DNA of 64,000 bases from Paenibacillus yonginensis (GTDB lineage: Bacteria > Bacillota > Bacilli > Paenibacillales > Paenibacillaceae): NCBI RefSeq assembly GCF_001685395.1, contig NZ_CP014167.1:4596001-4660000 (forward strand), read 5' to 3'. Each line of letters begins with the position of its first letter. The stretch's first letter is position 1. The position numbers were made by a program, and so were the translations under genes. Of the stretch, positions 43,482-50,992 are shown one piece after another. The notes beneath the pieces were generated by a model. That model saw only the letters and a program-made list of their open reading frames with translations. It was not told where the DNA came from and ran no database searches.

Positions 43482-44126
43482 ATGAACCTGGTATGGGATA
43501 ACTTGCCTTTTTTGTTCAAAGGCGCTTATTATACGCTGCTGGTTACCATCGTATCCATGTTTTTCGGACTCATTATCGGTTTGGTGGTCGCTATCGCCCG
43601 ATTAAAAGGAAACCGCCTGATCCGAGGAATCGCGCGTGTCTACGTTTCCATCATCCGCGGTACGCCGCTTCTCGTCCAAATCTTTATCGTTTATTACGGC
43701 CTTGTAGATTATGGCCTTACACTAGGGCCGTTAACAGCGGCTTATGTGGCGTTAAGTGTGAATGTAGGCGCCTACTTGTCTGAAACCTTCAGGGGGGCCA
43801 TTCAGTCTATCCCCAAAGGACAGACCGAGGCGGCTTATGCGACAGGCATGACGGGCTGGCAGACGATGAGAAGAATCATTCTTCCTCAGGCCGCCCGGGT
43901 GGCTATCGCACCTATGGGCAATACGTTTATAGGGATGCTGAAAGAGACGGCGCTGGTTTCAGCAATTACCGTAACCGAGCTGCTGCGTTCCGCACAGCTG
44001 CTGGTTGCCCAATATTATGTCAATATGCCTTTTTATATAGGGATAGCTATTATGTATTGGGTGATGAGCACCGTCTTTTCGGCCATCCTGAATGCGGCCG
44101 AGAAGCGGCTGTCCAAAGTTTATTGA
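43482..44126 (+). CDS. Polar amino-acid ABC transporter permease (HisM/TcyB type)
   Basis: 214 aa, about five membrane helices. The N-terminal G-A-Y-Y-T-L-L-V-T, S-I-I-R-G-T-P-L-L-V-Q-I-F and the EAA loop with Q-T-E-A-A-Y-A-T-G-M are classic for this family, as is G-N-T-F-I-G-M-L-K-E-T-A-L near the C-terminus. Only one permease is present, so it is probably a homodimer. It lies 92 bases after the binding protein and 20 bases before the ATPase gene. Confidence 0.9.
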   Translation: MNLVWDNLPFLFKGAYYTLLVTIVSMFFGLIIGLVVAIARLKGNRLIRGIARVYVSIIRGTPLLVQIFIVYYGLVDYGLTLGPLTAAYVALSVNVGAYLSETFRGAIQSIPKGQTEAAYATGMTGWQTMRRIILPQAARVAIAPMGNTFIGMLKETALVSAITVTELLRSAQLLVAQYYVNMPFYIGIAIMYWVMSTVFSAILNAAEKRLSKVY

Positions 44127-44146
44127 GGCCGGAGGTAGAGTGACCT

Positions 44147-44893
44147 ATGATTCAAACTACAGGACTGTCCAAGTCTTTTAACGGATTAGAAGTTTTAAAA
44201 AGCATTGATCTCCGCGTGGCCCCCAAAGAGATCGTGGTCCTGCTCGGTCCGAGCGGCTCCGGCAAAAGTACGCTGCTGCGGAGCTTGAACGGACTTGAGG
44301 AGCTGGACGGCGGATCGCTGGAGGTGAACGGGGTGCGGGTGGAGGCGTCCATGCCATCCAAGAAGAAACAGGCAAACTTCCGGGAGATCCGCCGTCACAC
44401 GGGCATGGTTTTCCAGCAGTTTAACCTGTATCCGCACAAAACGGCGCTGGGCAATGTCATTGAGTCGCTGCTCACGGTGAAGAAGATGAAGAAAGAGGAA
44501 GCGGTGAAGATCGGCGAACAGCTGCTGGGCCGGGTTGGCCTGCTGGCCAAGAAGGATGAATATCCGTCCCGGCTGTCCGGCGGCCAGCAGCAGCGGGTGG
44601 CTATTGCCCGCGCGCTGGCGATGGAGCCGGCGCTGATGCTGTTTGACGAACCGACCTCTGCGCTGGATCCGGAGCTTGTCGGCGAGGTGCTGGAGGTTAT
44701 GCGGCAGCTGGCGCGGGAAGGGATGACGATGGTTATCGTCACCCATGAAATGAAGTTTGCCCGTCAGGTCGCAAACCGGATCGTGTTTATGGACGGCGGC
44801 GTGATTGTGGAAGAACAGGAGCCGGAGATCTTTTTCCAGCATCCGGAGTCCGAAAGAGCCAGAAAATTTATCAACCAGCTGCAGGAGCACTAG
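44147..44893 (+). CDS. Polar amino-acid ABC transporter ATPase (GlnQ/TcyC type)
   Basis: 248 aa. Walker A G-P-S-G-S-G-K-S-T-L-L-R, signature L-S-G-G-Q-Q-Q-R, Walker B L-M-L-F-D-E-P-T-S-A-L-D-P and the H-loop V-T-H-E-M are intact. V-F-Q-Q-F-N-L-Y-P-H-K-T is the usual family Q-loop. An ~8-residue Lys/Ser-rich insertion occurs near residue 70. It energises the adjacent permease in the cytoplasm. Confidence 0.92.
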   Translation: MIQTTGLSKSFNGLEVLKSIDLRVAPKEIVVLLGPSGSGKSTLLRSLNGLEELDGGSLEVNGVRVEASMPSKKKQANFREIRRHTGMVFQQFNLYPHKTALGNVIESLLTVKKMKKEEAVKIGEQLLGRVGLLAKKDEYPSRLSGGQQQRVAIARALAMEPALMLFDEPTSALDPELVGEVLEVMRQLAREGMTMVIVTHEMKFARQVANRIVFMDGGVIVEEQEPEIFFQHPESERARKFINQLQEH

Positions 44894-44936
44894 AAATACA
44901 GAAAGTACTAAAAAATACAGAAAGCAGGTAATCATC

Positions 44937-45359
44937 ATGAAAGTCATGACAACTTGGAATGGAAAACGTTTGTTTACTTCAGTCGGGGATTCCGGCTATC
45001 CGGTCGGTATGGACGCTACGCCGAAATACGGCGGGGACGGCAAAGGGGCAACCCCTATGGAGCTGCTGCTCGCGGGACTCGCCGGCTGTATCGGCATTGA
45101 TGTCACCATGATTCTGGACCAGTTCCTCGGACAGATCACATCGCTGGAAATCGAGGCCGACGGCACACGTAAAGAGCAGAACCCCACGGGCTTTACTGCC
45201 ATTGAGCTGATCTTCTGCGTCGAAGGGGAAATTCCGGATTACCGGATTTGGAAAGCCATCGAGATGGGCAAAGAGAAATACTGCGCCGTATCCGATTCCT
45301 TAAAAGCCGATATCAGCTTTAAACTGATCCTGAACGGTCAGGAAATTGCCCGGCCTTAA
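44937..45359 (+). CDS. OsmC/Ohr-family protein (YhfA-like)
   Basis: 140 aa from ATG 44937, with GCAGGTAA as ribosome site. The frame opens further upstream, but only by overlapping the ATPase gene. Two reactive Cys are seen: Cys51 in L-A-G-L-A-G-C-I-G and Cys116 in K-Y-C-A-V-S, as in OsmC-type thiol peroxidases. M-E-L-L-L-A-G matches the family core. It is linked to a probable cystine transporter, so thiol-redox or hydroperoxide defence is a reasonable role. Confidence 0.87.
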   Translation: MKVMTTWNGKRLFTSVGDSGYPVGMDATPKYGGDGKGATPMELLLAGLAGCIGIDVTMILDQFLGQITSLEIEADGTRKEQNPTGFTAIELIFCVEGEIPDYRIWKAIEMGKEKYCAVSDSLKADISFKLILNGQEIARP

Positions 45360-45391
45360 AGGGAATTCAAAACCTCAAATCCTCAAATCCT

Positions 45392-45568
45392 ACCTTTATC
45401 AAAGTTGAAGTGGTGGACCCAGGATTTAAGGAACTCGCCAACAAAGCGGAAATGGCTTTAGGCACCGGCAGCGTCGATCAGGATTGGGTTACCGCCAAAG
45501 ATCTGAAGAAGGCGTTCGAGGACCTGAACACAAAATGGGCTAAAGCAAGAAGAGAGCTTGGTTATTAA
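45392..45568 (+). pseudogene. Orphan C-terminal coding remnant, probably a solute-binding protein
   Basis: An open 58-codon tail without a usable start. It reads like protein C-terminus: E-L-A-N-K-A-E-M-A-L-G-T-G-S-V-D-Q-D-W-V and ends A-R-R-E-L-G-Y. The style fits the last helices of family-1 ABC sugar-binding proteins. No N-terminal part is nearby, since the OsmC gene ends at 45359. Likely debris left by a deletion. Confidence 0.45.
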
Positions 45569-45595
45569 ATGTGAAATTAAAAGTGGAACACATAA

Positions 45596-45632
45596 AAACA
45601 GCGCCGCCCGATGACCGGGCGGCGCTGTTTCT
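45596..45632. terminator. Strong bidirectional terminator
   Basis: Perfect 15-bp stem AAACAGCGCCGCCCG / CGGGCGGCGCTGTTT between convergent genes. Confidence 0.88.
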
Positions 45633-45674
45633 ATTAAGGAATTAAATAAACGGGATTTTGAAAGCAGCCGTCAA

Positions 45675-46220
45675 TCAGCTTGAGGCCGTCTCCGACATCA
45701 CGATCCGTTTTCTCCGTTTCGCCTGCCGCCGTTTGTGATTCCGGTTGTGGAAGAACGTAATCACATAATAGGAGATGACCATGGACAATATGCCGAAGAT
45801 CGACATGCCGATCAAAATATGCAGTCCCCCGTGCAAAACAGCTTTGACGGCCGAGAAGTCTCCCTGGAAGACATCCATAATGGAAGCTTCCTTGATCGTG
45901 CCTGAGGCGGAAGAAGACGGATAAATCCATTCACCTAGCTTCTTCGCAAAAGGCATTAAAATAATGGGCAGGAAAGTCAGCTTCCCGACTACATTGCCAA
46001 TAATCGCGGCCGGAACGGAACCTCCGGCAAGCTTAACGGCAGGATAAAAAATCAAGTACACCAGACATGCGCTTGAAATGACGATCATTTCAAGGCCGAA
46101 GCCGATGGAGAAGCCCAGCGATATTTTCTTCACGCCGCCCGGCGTACGGAACAGGCGCAGAAAATTCAGTTTAAAGGCTCTATATAGACGGTTTGGAAAA
46201 CTTCTTTTGTTTCTCATCAC
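45675..46220 (-). CDS. DUF2062 membrane protein
   Basis: 181 aa, three or four hydrophobic segments. The short motif R-L-F-R-T-P-G-G-V-K-K-I-S-L-G-F-S-I-G-F-G-L-E-M and I-I-G-N-V-V-G-K-L-T-F-L-P define DUF2062. The C-terminus is very basic (R-R-Q-A-K-R-R-K-R). Start GTG 46220 or ATG 46217; AGGAG lies 7 or 10 bases upstream. Function of the family is unknown; some members occur with polysaccharide genes. Confidence 0.8.
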   Translation of the reverse strand: MMRNKRSFPNRLYRAFKLNFLRLFRTPGGVKKISLGFSIGFGLEMIVISSACLVYLIFYPAVKLAGGSVPAAIIGNVVGKLTFLPIILMPFAKKLGEWIYPSSSASGTIKEASIMDVFQGDFSAVKAVLHGGLHILIGMSIFGILSMVISYYVITFFHNRNHKRRQAKRRKRIVMSETASS

Positions 46221-46306
46221 TTCAAAACTCCTGTCCCCGATCCTTGTGAGATCCTGTATGTCTAGATCTATTATATCACAAGCAACGGGTACACGTTAGC
46301 GGACGC

Positions 46307-47059
46307 TTATTCCATTTTGAAGCCGCGGTTGTACAAATACTCGCGCATGTGCGGCCGGGACAACGCGGTGATTTTGTCCGCCATCAGCCGCGTCCAGGCC
46401 GTATCGCGGGCGCCATGGGTCCGTTCGGAGATGTACTGGACCATCGTATCGTCATAGGCGTCCAGATGGCTGTCTGCTTTCTCCTTATCGAAACGGTCGA
46501 TGTGCAGCACAGCTTCAAGCGGCAGCCGCGGGCGAACCACCGGCGTCTGATCGGGATAGCCCAGGCACATGCCAAAGACCGGGTAGACCAGTTCGGGCAG
46601 CTCCAAAAGCTCGCTGACCTCGGCAATCCGGTTGCGGATGCCGCCGATATAAACGATGCCCAGACCCAGCGATTCAGCAGCAACGGCCGCATTTTGGGCT
46701 GCCAGGGCAGCGTCGACAGTCGCGATAATGAAATTCTCCGTGAGGCCTTCGTGGGATTCCAGCTCCGGTGTATATTTGTCGGCCGCGTCCTTCAGACGGT
46801 GCAGGTCAGCGCACCATACGAGAAATACCGGGCATTCTTCCACGTAGGCCTGCCCGCCGCAGAGCTCGGCCAGCTTGCGTTTGCGCTCCGGGTCTTTAAC
46901 GGCGACCACGCTGTAAGCCTGAACGTGGCTGGAGCTGGAGGCCATTTGCCCGGCTGAAACGATTTGTTCAAGCGTGGAGCGTTCGACGGACTGGTCGGTA
47001 TATTTCCGGATAGACCGGTGGCGCATTAAAAGTTCAATGGTCGGATTGGGTGCATTCAT
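46307..47059 (-). CDS. nfrA: NADPH-dependent nitro/flavin reductase (NfrA-type)
   Basis: 250 aa. The N-terminal H-R-S-I-R-K-Y-T motif binds FMN phosphate; S-S-H-V-Q-A-Y-S and G-G-I-R-N are characteristic of the NfrA/Frp subgroup, which is longer than the one-domain nitroreductase at 8931. Cytoplasmic FMN homodimer reducing nitroaromatics, quinones or free FMN with NADPH. GGAGGTTAA precedes the ATG. It stands alone among minus-strand genes. Confidence 0.88.
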   Translation of the reverse strand: MNAPNPTIELLMRHRSIRKYTDQSVERSTLEQIVSAGQMASSSSHVQAYSVVAVKDPERKRKLAELCGGQAYVEECPVFLVWCADLHRLKDAADKYTPELESHEGLTENFIIATVDAALAAQNAAVAAESLGLGIVYIGGIRNRIAEVSELLELPELVYPVFGMCLGYPDQTPVVRPRLPLEAVLHIDRFDKEKADSHLDAYDDTMVQYISERTHGARDTAWTRLMADKITALSRPHMREYLYNRGFKME

Positions 47060-47184
47060 TAGAATTAACCTCCACTCAGTTCAGAATCAGTTTCTAAAGG
47101 GATCAACTTTCCCGCTTATAAGTCCATTAAACGAAAGGCACTGGCCCGGTCCGGCGTACCCGGGAACGGCGTACCTAGTCTTCT

Positions 47185-47853
47185 TTAGCTTGCACTTGAC
47201 CGGTCTTGCGTATGCAAAAAGCTGGCAAAGACAGCCCGGTTCCTCATCCGGTACAGGTAAGTCCAAAGCGCTGCCCCTCCAATGAAGATATACAAGCAGG
47301 GGCCGGACAAGGCCAGCACGGCAGCGGGCTTGAGGCAGAAGACGAGAAGAACTCTCAGAAGAGCTTCTACTAGCAGTAAGATCCCCCAAACGGCGGTCAT
47401 ACATCTAAACATGGCTCTAAGCCGAGGATGGCCCCAATGCTCAGCGAGACGGGCAGACACCGGTTTGGCCAAGAACCTTCCAGCCAGCCAGAAGAGAAGC
47501 GGTTTGTCCAGGCTAAGAGATCCGATAAAAAGCAATCCGATAACTCCCGTAACCAGGGATTCCCGCACCAGGATAAGCCGTTCGTTTCCGCCCAGCAGGG
47601 CTGCCAAGGCGCTCAGCACCAGGCTGACCAGCATCAGAAAGCCGAAGGCATCCAGTCTCCGGTGCCGGACTAAATGCCAGACGTTGTCCAGCAAAGGGAT
47701 CAAAGAAGCCGCCAGCAGCGCGGCAAAAGAAGAGTAGTGCCTGATTAGGATGGAGTACACCAGAAACGGACAGACCGCATTGATGCATAAGGTTGCAGTT
47801 AGGACTGCCATTTGGGAGTAGCTTCGTACGTTAGCAATAGACAAAGGAATCAC
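47185..47853 (-). CDS. VC0807-like integral membrane protein
   Basis: 222 aa (GTG 47853) or 219 aa (TTG 47844, better placed behind AGGTGA). About six hydrophobic segments and the signature I-P-L-L-D-N-V-W-H-L-V-R-H-R-R-L-D-A-F-G are seen in VC0807-type membrane proteins of unknown function. It lies 37 bases downstream of the TetR gene on the same strand and is probably cotranscribed with it and repressed by it. Confidence 0.7.
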   Translation of the reverse strand: MIPLSIANVRSYSQMAVLTATLCINAVCPFLVYSILIRHYSSFAALLAASLIPLLDNVWHLVRHRRLDAFGFLMLVSLVLSALAALLGGNERLILVRESLVTGVIGLLFIGSLSLDKPLLFWLAGRFLAKPVSARLAEHWGHPRLRAMFRCMTAVWGILLLVEALLRVLLVFCLKPAAVLALSGPCLYIFIGGAALWTYLYRMRNRAVFASFLHTQDRSSAS

Positions 47854-47890
47854 CTATCAACAGGAATATTTATCCCATTGATTATAGGCC

Positions 47891-48484
47891 CTATTGCAGG
47901 GATTTGAACAGTAGCCCAAAGATGTCCTCCATTTTAAGGGTGGGATCGGACTCATTTGCAACCACCTTCTGAACACGAAGCCCATAGGAAAAAACGATGA
48001 AGGATGCCGCCAATCTTCCGGCGTCCAGTTCGGCAGGGATCGCGCCAGCCTGCTGGCCGATGGCAATCCACCGCTCGGCAAGCTCTACAGAATGACGATA
48101 GAGCTCATTCAAAATAGCCGTTACTTTCGGTTGGTCCGATTGGGCAAGCAGGTAGGTAAAGATTTTGTTGCTCACGCTGTCTTTGCTTGCACCGTTCATT
48201 AGGCCTTCGGCAAGCGCCCGTGTGGGCGTAGCGGCATCTCGTTCTCCGGCTGCCTCGACGGCCTTCTCGAAGCTGGCGTTCATGGATTCCATACGGGAAC
48301 GGAGAATAAGGCCAAAAAGCTCATCTTTGCCGGATACATAATGGTAAATGGCGCCTTTAGACAGCCCGGAGCGGTCGATAATATCTTGAAGAGTTGTTTT
48401 GCGGCAGCCTTTTTCCCCGATCAGTGTCTCCGCTGTATCGAGGATGAGTTTAAAGCTGCCGGTAACGGCAGGTTGTTCATTCAT
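47891..48484 (-). CDS. TetR-family regulator
   Basis: 197 aa. HTH: T-A-E-T-L-I-G-E-K-G-C-R-K-T-T-L-Q-D-I ... G-L-S-K-G-A-I-Y-H-Y-V. GAGGAGGC precedes the ATG. Its promoter spacer contains the site ACCAACGGTCGGTTTG, and a near-identical site lies in the promoter of the membrane gene at 48573-49142. It therefore probably represses itself, the VC0807-like gene and that gene. Ligand unknown. Confidence 0.88.
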   Translation of the reverse strand: MNEQPAVTGSFKLILDTAETLIGEKGCRKTTLQDIIDRSGLSKGAIYHYVSGKDELFGLILRSRMESMNASFEKAVEAAGERDAATPTRALAEGLMNGASKDSVSNKIFTYLLAQSDQPKVTAILNELYRHSVELAERWIAIGQQAGAIPAELDAGRLAASFIVFSYGLRVQKVVANESDPTLKMEDIFGLLFKSLQ

Positions 48485-48525
48485 CAGGAAGCCTCCTCGG
48501 CATTTTGAACGTATTGGACAACCCT

Positions 48526-48554
48526 ATTATATACCAACGGTCGGTTTGCAACAA
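48526..48554 (-). promoter_or_regulatory. TetR gene promoter with operator in spacer
   Basis: Minus strand: TTGTTG (48554-48549), 17-base spacer, TATAAT (48531-48526). The motif ACCAACGGTCGGTTTG (48533-48548) fills the spacer. Confidence 0.75.
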
Positions 48555-48572
48555 ATAAACGCCTCGACCTGC

Positions 48573-49142
48573 TTATTTGGCCTGCAGGTTTAATTTCCCC
48601 CCGCCGGTGCTGGCCACGCCAAGCTCGGGATTGCCTACGGACTGCTTAAGCAAACGACGGTAGCTGATAAACATGGATAAACGCCATACAAACGTGAAAA
48701 TAACAAGCACTGCGATGTATTCCGCGAGCATTAACTCGATATCCGGCCGATGCTGCGGAGTTAGCAGCGGATGGCTGTGAAACACATAGTTCCGAAGTTC
48801 ATAACGCACATACGGTAAGCCGAACAGGAACAAATAGAACAGAAGGTTGGGTTTCATTTTAATTTCGCCCAGGCGGTCACGGCTGAAACGGCTAGTTAAC
48901 ATATAGGGTATCGCTACGATCATACCGAGGGCAACCACCCACAGCAGCTGAAGGAAGCTTCCTCTGGACGCCATACAGTAAGCAATCCAGGGGACAGGAG
49001 CAAACAGCATCCAATCGCCAAAGAGCAGTTTATAACCTTTTCCCGCCACTGGCCTTCTCGTTTGCAGAAACTGACGCAGCGTCATCCAAATAATCATCAT
49101 CCAAACGCCATAACCAATCAAATCCCATTGATGTTGTGTCAT
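48573..49142 (-). CDS. CcdC-like (DUF1453) membrane protein under TetR control
   Basis: 189 aa, about five hydrophobic segments. P-D-I-E-L-M-L-A-E-Y-I-A-V-L-V-I-F-T-F-V-W-R-L-S-M resembles the C-terminal half of CcdC-type proteins, but it is divergent from the true ccdC at 50318-50821. It has its own consensus promoter containing the TetR operator (49216-49244). Function unknown; the coupling to a TetR regulator suggests a membrane-stress or drug-related role. Confidence 0.65.
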   Translation of the reverse strand: MTQHQWDLIGYGVWMMIIWMTLRQFLQTRRPVAGKGYKLLFGDWMLFAPVPWIAYCMASRGSFLQLLWVVALGMIVAIPYMLTSRFSRDRLGEIKMKPNLLFYLFLFGLPYVRYELRNYVFHSHPLLTPQHRPDIELMLAEYIAVLVIFTFVWRLSMFISYRRLLKQSVGNPELGVASTGGGKLNLQAK

Positions 49143-49215
49143 TTTAAATCTTCTCCTTAAACTGTATTTTCAGTGTTTAATCTCAAGCATACCGCAAGTC
49201 GGTTTGTTAGATTTG

Positions 49216-49244
49216 ATTATAGGTACCGACCGTCGGTCTGTCAA
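49216..49244 (-). promoter_or_regulatory. Consensus promoter with TetR operator in spacer
   Basis: Minus strand: TTGACA (49244-49239), 17 bases, TATAAT (49221-49216), both perfect. ACCGACCGTCGGTCTG (49225-49240) lies in the spacer and matches the site at 48533-48548. A half site AAGTCGGTTTG lies at ~49195-49205. Confidence 0.82.
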
Positions 49245-49310
49245 GCAAATGTTGTGCGAGGAAACGAAATATTTTTTTCAGGCAATCGCAGAAGAGGATC
49301 AAAGGGGATT

Positions 49311-49434
49311 TGCCCAAATCGTAATTATCCGGGGCAAACCCTGCGAACCTAGGATTTGGAAACCGCAGAACGGCTGTCCCCCTCTAAAAATATTCCGCCC
49401 GGTTCTTTCCCGGGCATATTTTTTCCTTTCCTGC
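49311..49434 (+). other. Unassigned structured non-coding block with terminator
   Basis: CCAAATC (49314-49320) pairs with GATTTGG (49353-49359). CTGCG/CGCAG and GGGG/CCCC pairs interlock around it. The block ends in GCCCGG ... CCGGGC followed by ATATTTTTTCC (to ~49434). No protein-coding frame or upstream gene explains the terminator. Candidate small RNA or riboswitch remnant; not matched to a known class. Confidence 0.4.
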
Positions 49435-49477
49435 ATAATCTATAGAGGATGAAGAAAATTTGGATAGCCGGAGTTGT

Positions 49478-49698
49478 TTGCTTTTTTCTGGCAAAGGGGG
49501 TATAATGAATGTAATTGATAACGGTTTTAAAGGGATATTCACGTATTGAAAAGAGTGTCACTTTGAATGGAACTTTTTTCAATGTGTGAATTTTTTTTTG
49601 CATCGTCAGATGAATTTTTTGGCTCCCTCCGGGGGGATTGGGGTTCACTGCGGGGAATGAAAAGGAACATATTAATTTACTTTAGGAGGAATTCACCC
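49478..49698 (+). promoter_or_regulatory. csp promoter and long cold-shock leader
   Basis: TTGCTT (49478-49483), 17 bases, TATAAT (49501-49506), then a ~185-base untranslated leader with T-rich and G-rich stretches before the start codon. Long leaders that refold with temperature are known for csp genes. Confidence 0.75.
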
Positions 49699-49899
49699 AT
49701 GGAAACTGGAACAGTTAAATGGTTTAACGCTGAGAAAGGCTTTGGTTTCATCGAAGTTGAAGGCGGAAGCGACGTATTCGTACACTTCAGCGCAATCACA
49801 GGCGAAGGCTTTAAAACGCTTGACGAAGGTCAACGCGTTCAATTCGATATCGTTCAAGGCAACCGCGGTCCACAAGCCGACAACGTTGTTAAACTGTAA
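49699..49899 (+). CDS. Cold-shock protein (CspA/CspB family)
   Basis: 66 aa from ATG 49699, with TAGGAGGA at 49683-49690. RNP motifs K-G-F-G-F-I-E and V-F-V-H-F are intact. It is a single OB-fold that binds RNA/ssDNA and relieves secondary structure at low temperature. The longer open frame from 49567 is only leader sequence. A strong terminator follows, and the cold-inducible YdjO-type gene is next. Confidence 0.95.
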   Translation: METGTVKWFNAEKGFGFIEVEGGSDVFVHFSAITGEGFKTLDEGQRVQFDIVQGNRGPQADNVVKL

Positions 49900-49914
49900 G
49901 AATGCTGCAGGACT

Positions 49915-49956
49915 CTGCCCTTAACAGACCAGTTAAGGGCAGTTTTCTTTTTTTTA
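49915..49956 (+). terminator. csp terminator
   Basis: Perfect 11-bp stem CTGCCCTTAAC / GTTAAGGGCAG, then TTTTCTTTTTTTT. Confidence 0.92.
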
Positions 49957-49977
49957 TTCTGAACTAGGAGGGAAAAC

Positions 49978-50214
49978 ATGAACTACCGTAAAAAAACGTT
50001 AGAAGAAATACCCCAGGAGCTTACGTCCATTTGGTCCTGTACGAGCGATGGCTGCAACGGCTGGATGAGGGATAACTTTGCGTTTGACTACACTCCCGTT
50101 TGTCCTTTATGCTCGGCATCCATGGAAAAGGGAACTAAGATGCTTCCCCTTCTGGTCAATAACAACGGTAACATTAAGGATTTGAAAAAAGGGGTCAACA
50201 TCCAGAATTCTTAA
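49978..50214 (+). CDS. ydjO: YdjO-family cold-inducible zinc-ribbon-like protein
   Basis: 78 aa. Four Cys in two pairs: W-S-C-T-S-D-G-C-N-G-W-M-R-D-N-F and P-V-C-P-L-C, likely one structural zinc site. This pattern and length match YdjO, a cold-inducible Bacillus protein of unknown function. TAGGAGGG precedes the ATG. Located directly after csp; partial read-through at the intervening terminator could couple them. Confidence 0.85.
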   Translation: MNYRKKTLEEIPQELTSIWSCTSDGCNGWMRDNFAFDYTPVCPLCSASMEKGTKMLPLLVNNNGNIKDLKKGVNIQNS

Positions 50215-50238
50215 TGACAGAGGGCTTTAAATGAAAAA

Positions 50239-50275
50239 CCGCGGGCACCTGATGGATGCTCTGCGGCTTTTTTTT
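50239..50275 (+). terminator. Terminator after ydjO
   Basis: Imperfect hairpin CCGC...GCA / TGC...GCGG followed by CTTTTTTTT. Confidence 0.65.
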
Positions 50276-50317
50276 GCCTTTGTTCAGTTGTACAAGGTTC
50301 TGCGTATATACATAAAA

Positions 50318-50821
50318 TCAGTTTGTCTGCGATGCGGGCGGGTTAATGATATGGTATTCTTTCAACATGTACAGCCGCCAGCGGGTAATCATGCCGAACG
50401 CCAGCAGGAAGAAGAGGCCTGCCGTCTGCGGGATGGAGACGTATTCTTGAATGAATTCATGCAGAATAAGGCGCAGCACCAGCAGTCCCAGCAGGATGAA
50501 GGCAAAACCGGCGGAGCGCTGCACATAAACTTCGCTGCCGCGCATTTCGAATTTGGTCGTTTTGATCAGCGGGTAAGAGAAGACCAGCCAGCCTGCGGCA
50601 AAAGCGATCAGCCCCCACCAGAACGGAATCCGGGTGGCCGGATAGAGGAACATAAGAGCGCCGGTGGCCATGCCAAGCGGCGGAATGATGATTTTTCGAA
50701 CGGTGACGGGACGGCTGCTTGCTTTGAGACGTACAAAAATCACCGACAGGGCAAAGACTGCGGTAACCAGGGTTACAAGGATGCGGAGCGTATTTGGACC
50801 AAAAATAGTGGTGACGTCCAT
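50318..50821 (-). CDS. ccdC: CcdC-family membrane protein
   Basis: 167 aa, five predicted helices. V-R-L-K-A-S-S-R-P-V-T-V-R-K-I-I-I-P-P-L and S-I-P-Q-T-A-G-L-F-F-L-L-A-F-G-M closely follow Bacillus CcdC (DUF1453), whose gene lies in the cytochrome c biogenesis region there but whose activity is unclear. GAGGAAGA precedes the ATG. No ccdA or thiol-disulfide partner is adjacent. Confidence 0.87.
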   Translation of the reverse strand: MDVTTIFGPNTLRILVTLVTAVFALSVIFVRLKASSRPVTVRKIIIPPLGMATGALMFLYPATRIPFWWGLIAFAAGWLVFSYPLIKTTKFEMRGSEVYVQRSAGFAFILLGLLVLRLILHEFIQEYVSIPQTAGLFFLLAFGMITRWRLYMLKEYHIINPPASQTN

Positions 50822-50992
50822 AAGGGTCTTCCTCTCTATATAAGTTTGGTTTCAGGGCAATCCATTATTCGGAATAGAACGCAACCATTATAGCATATCC
50901 GGTTAGCAACTTCCCATTTGGATAGTGGAGGGGCTGCTGTTCTTGACCCGGAAGAGATGATATATTCATAAGAAAAAGGAGTGTAATCCTTC

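Noticed and set aside
49311..49390. c-di-GMP-I (GEMM) riboswitch
   Set aside because: GGGGCAAACC looks right, but the required GACGCAAAGCC-type second core and P2/P3 arrangement are missing and no regulated gene follows directly.
49204..49452. 82-codon open frame on the plus strand
   Set aside because: It runs through the TetR operator/promoter and the orphan terminator, lacks a ribosome site and has no domain character.
50231..50893. 220-codon plus-strand open frame
   Set aside because: Antisense to ccdC, whose conserved helices and motifs are clear; it begins inside the ydjO terminator.
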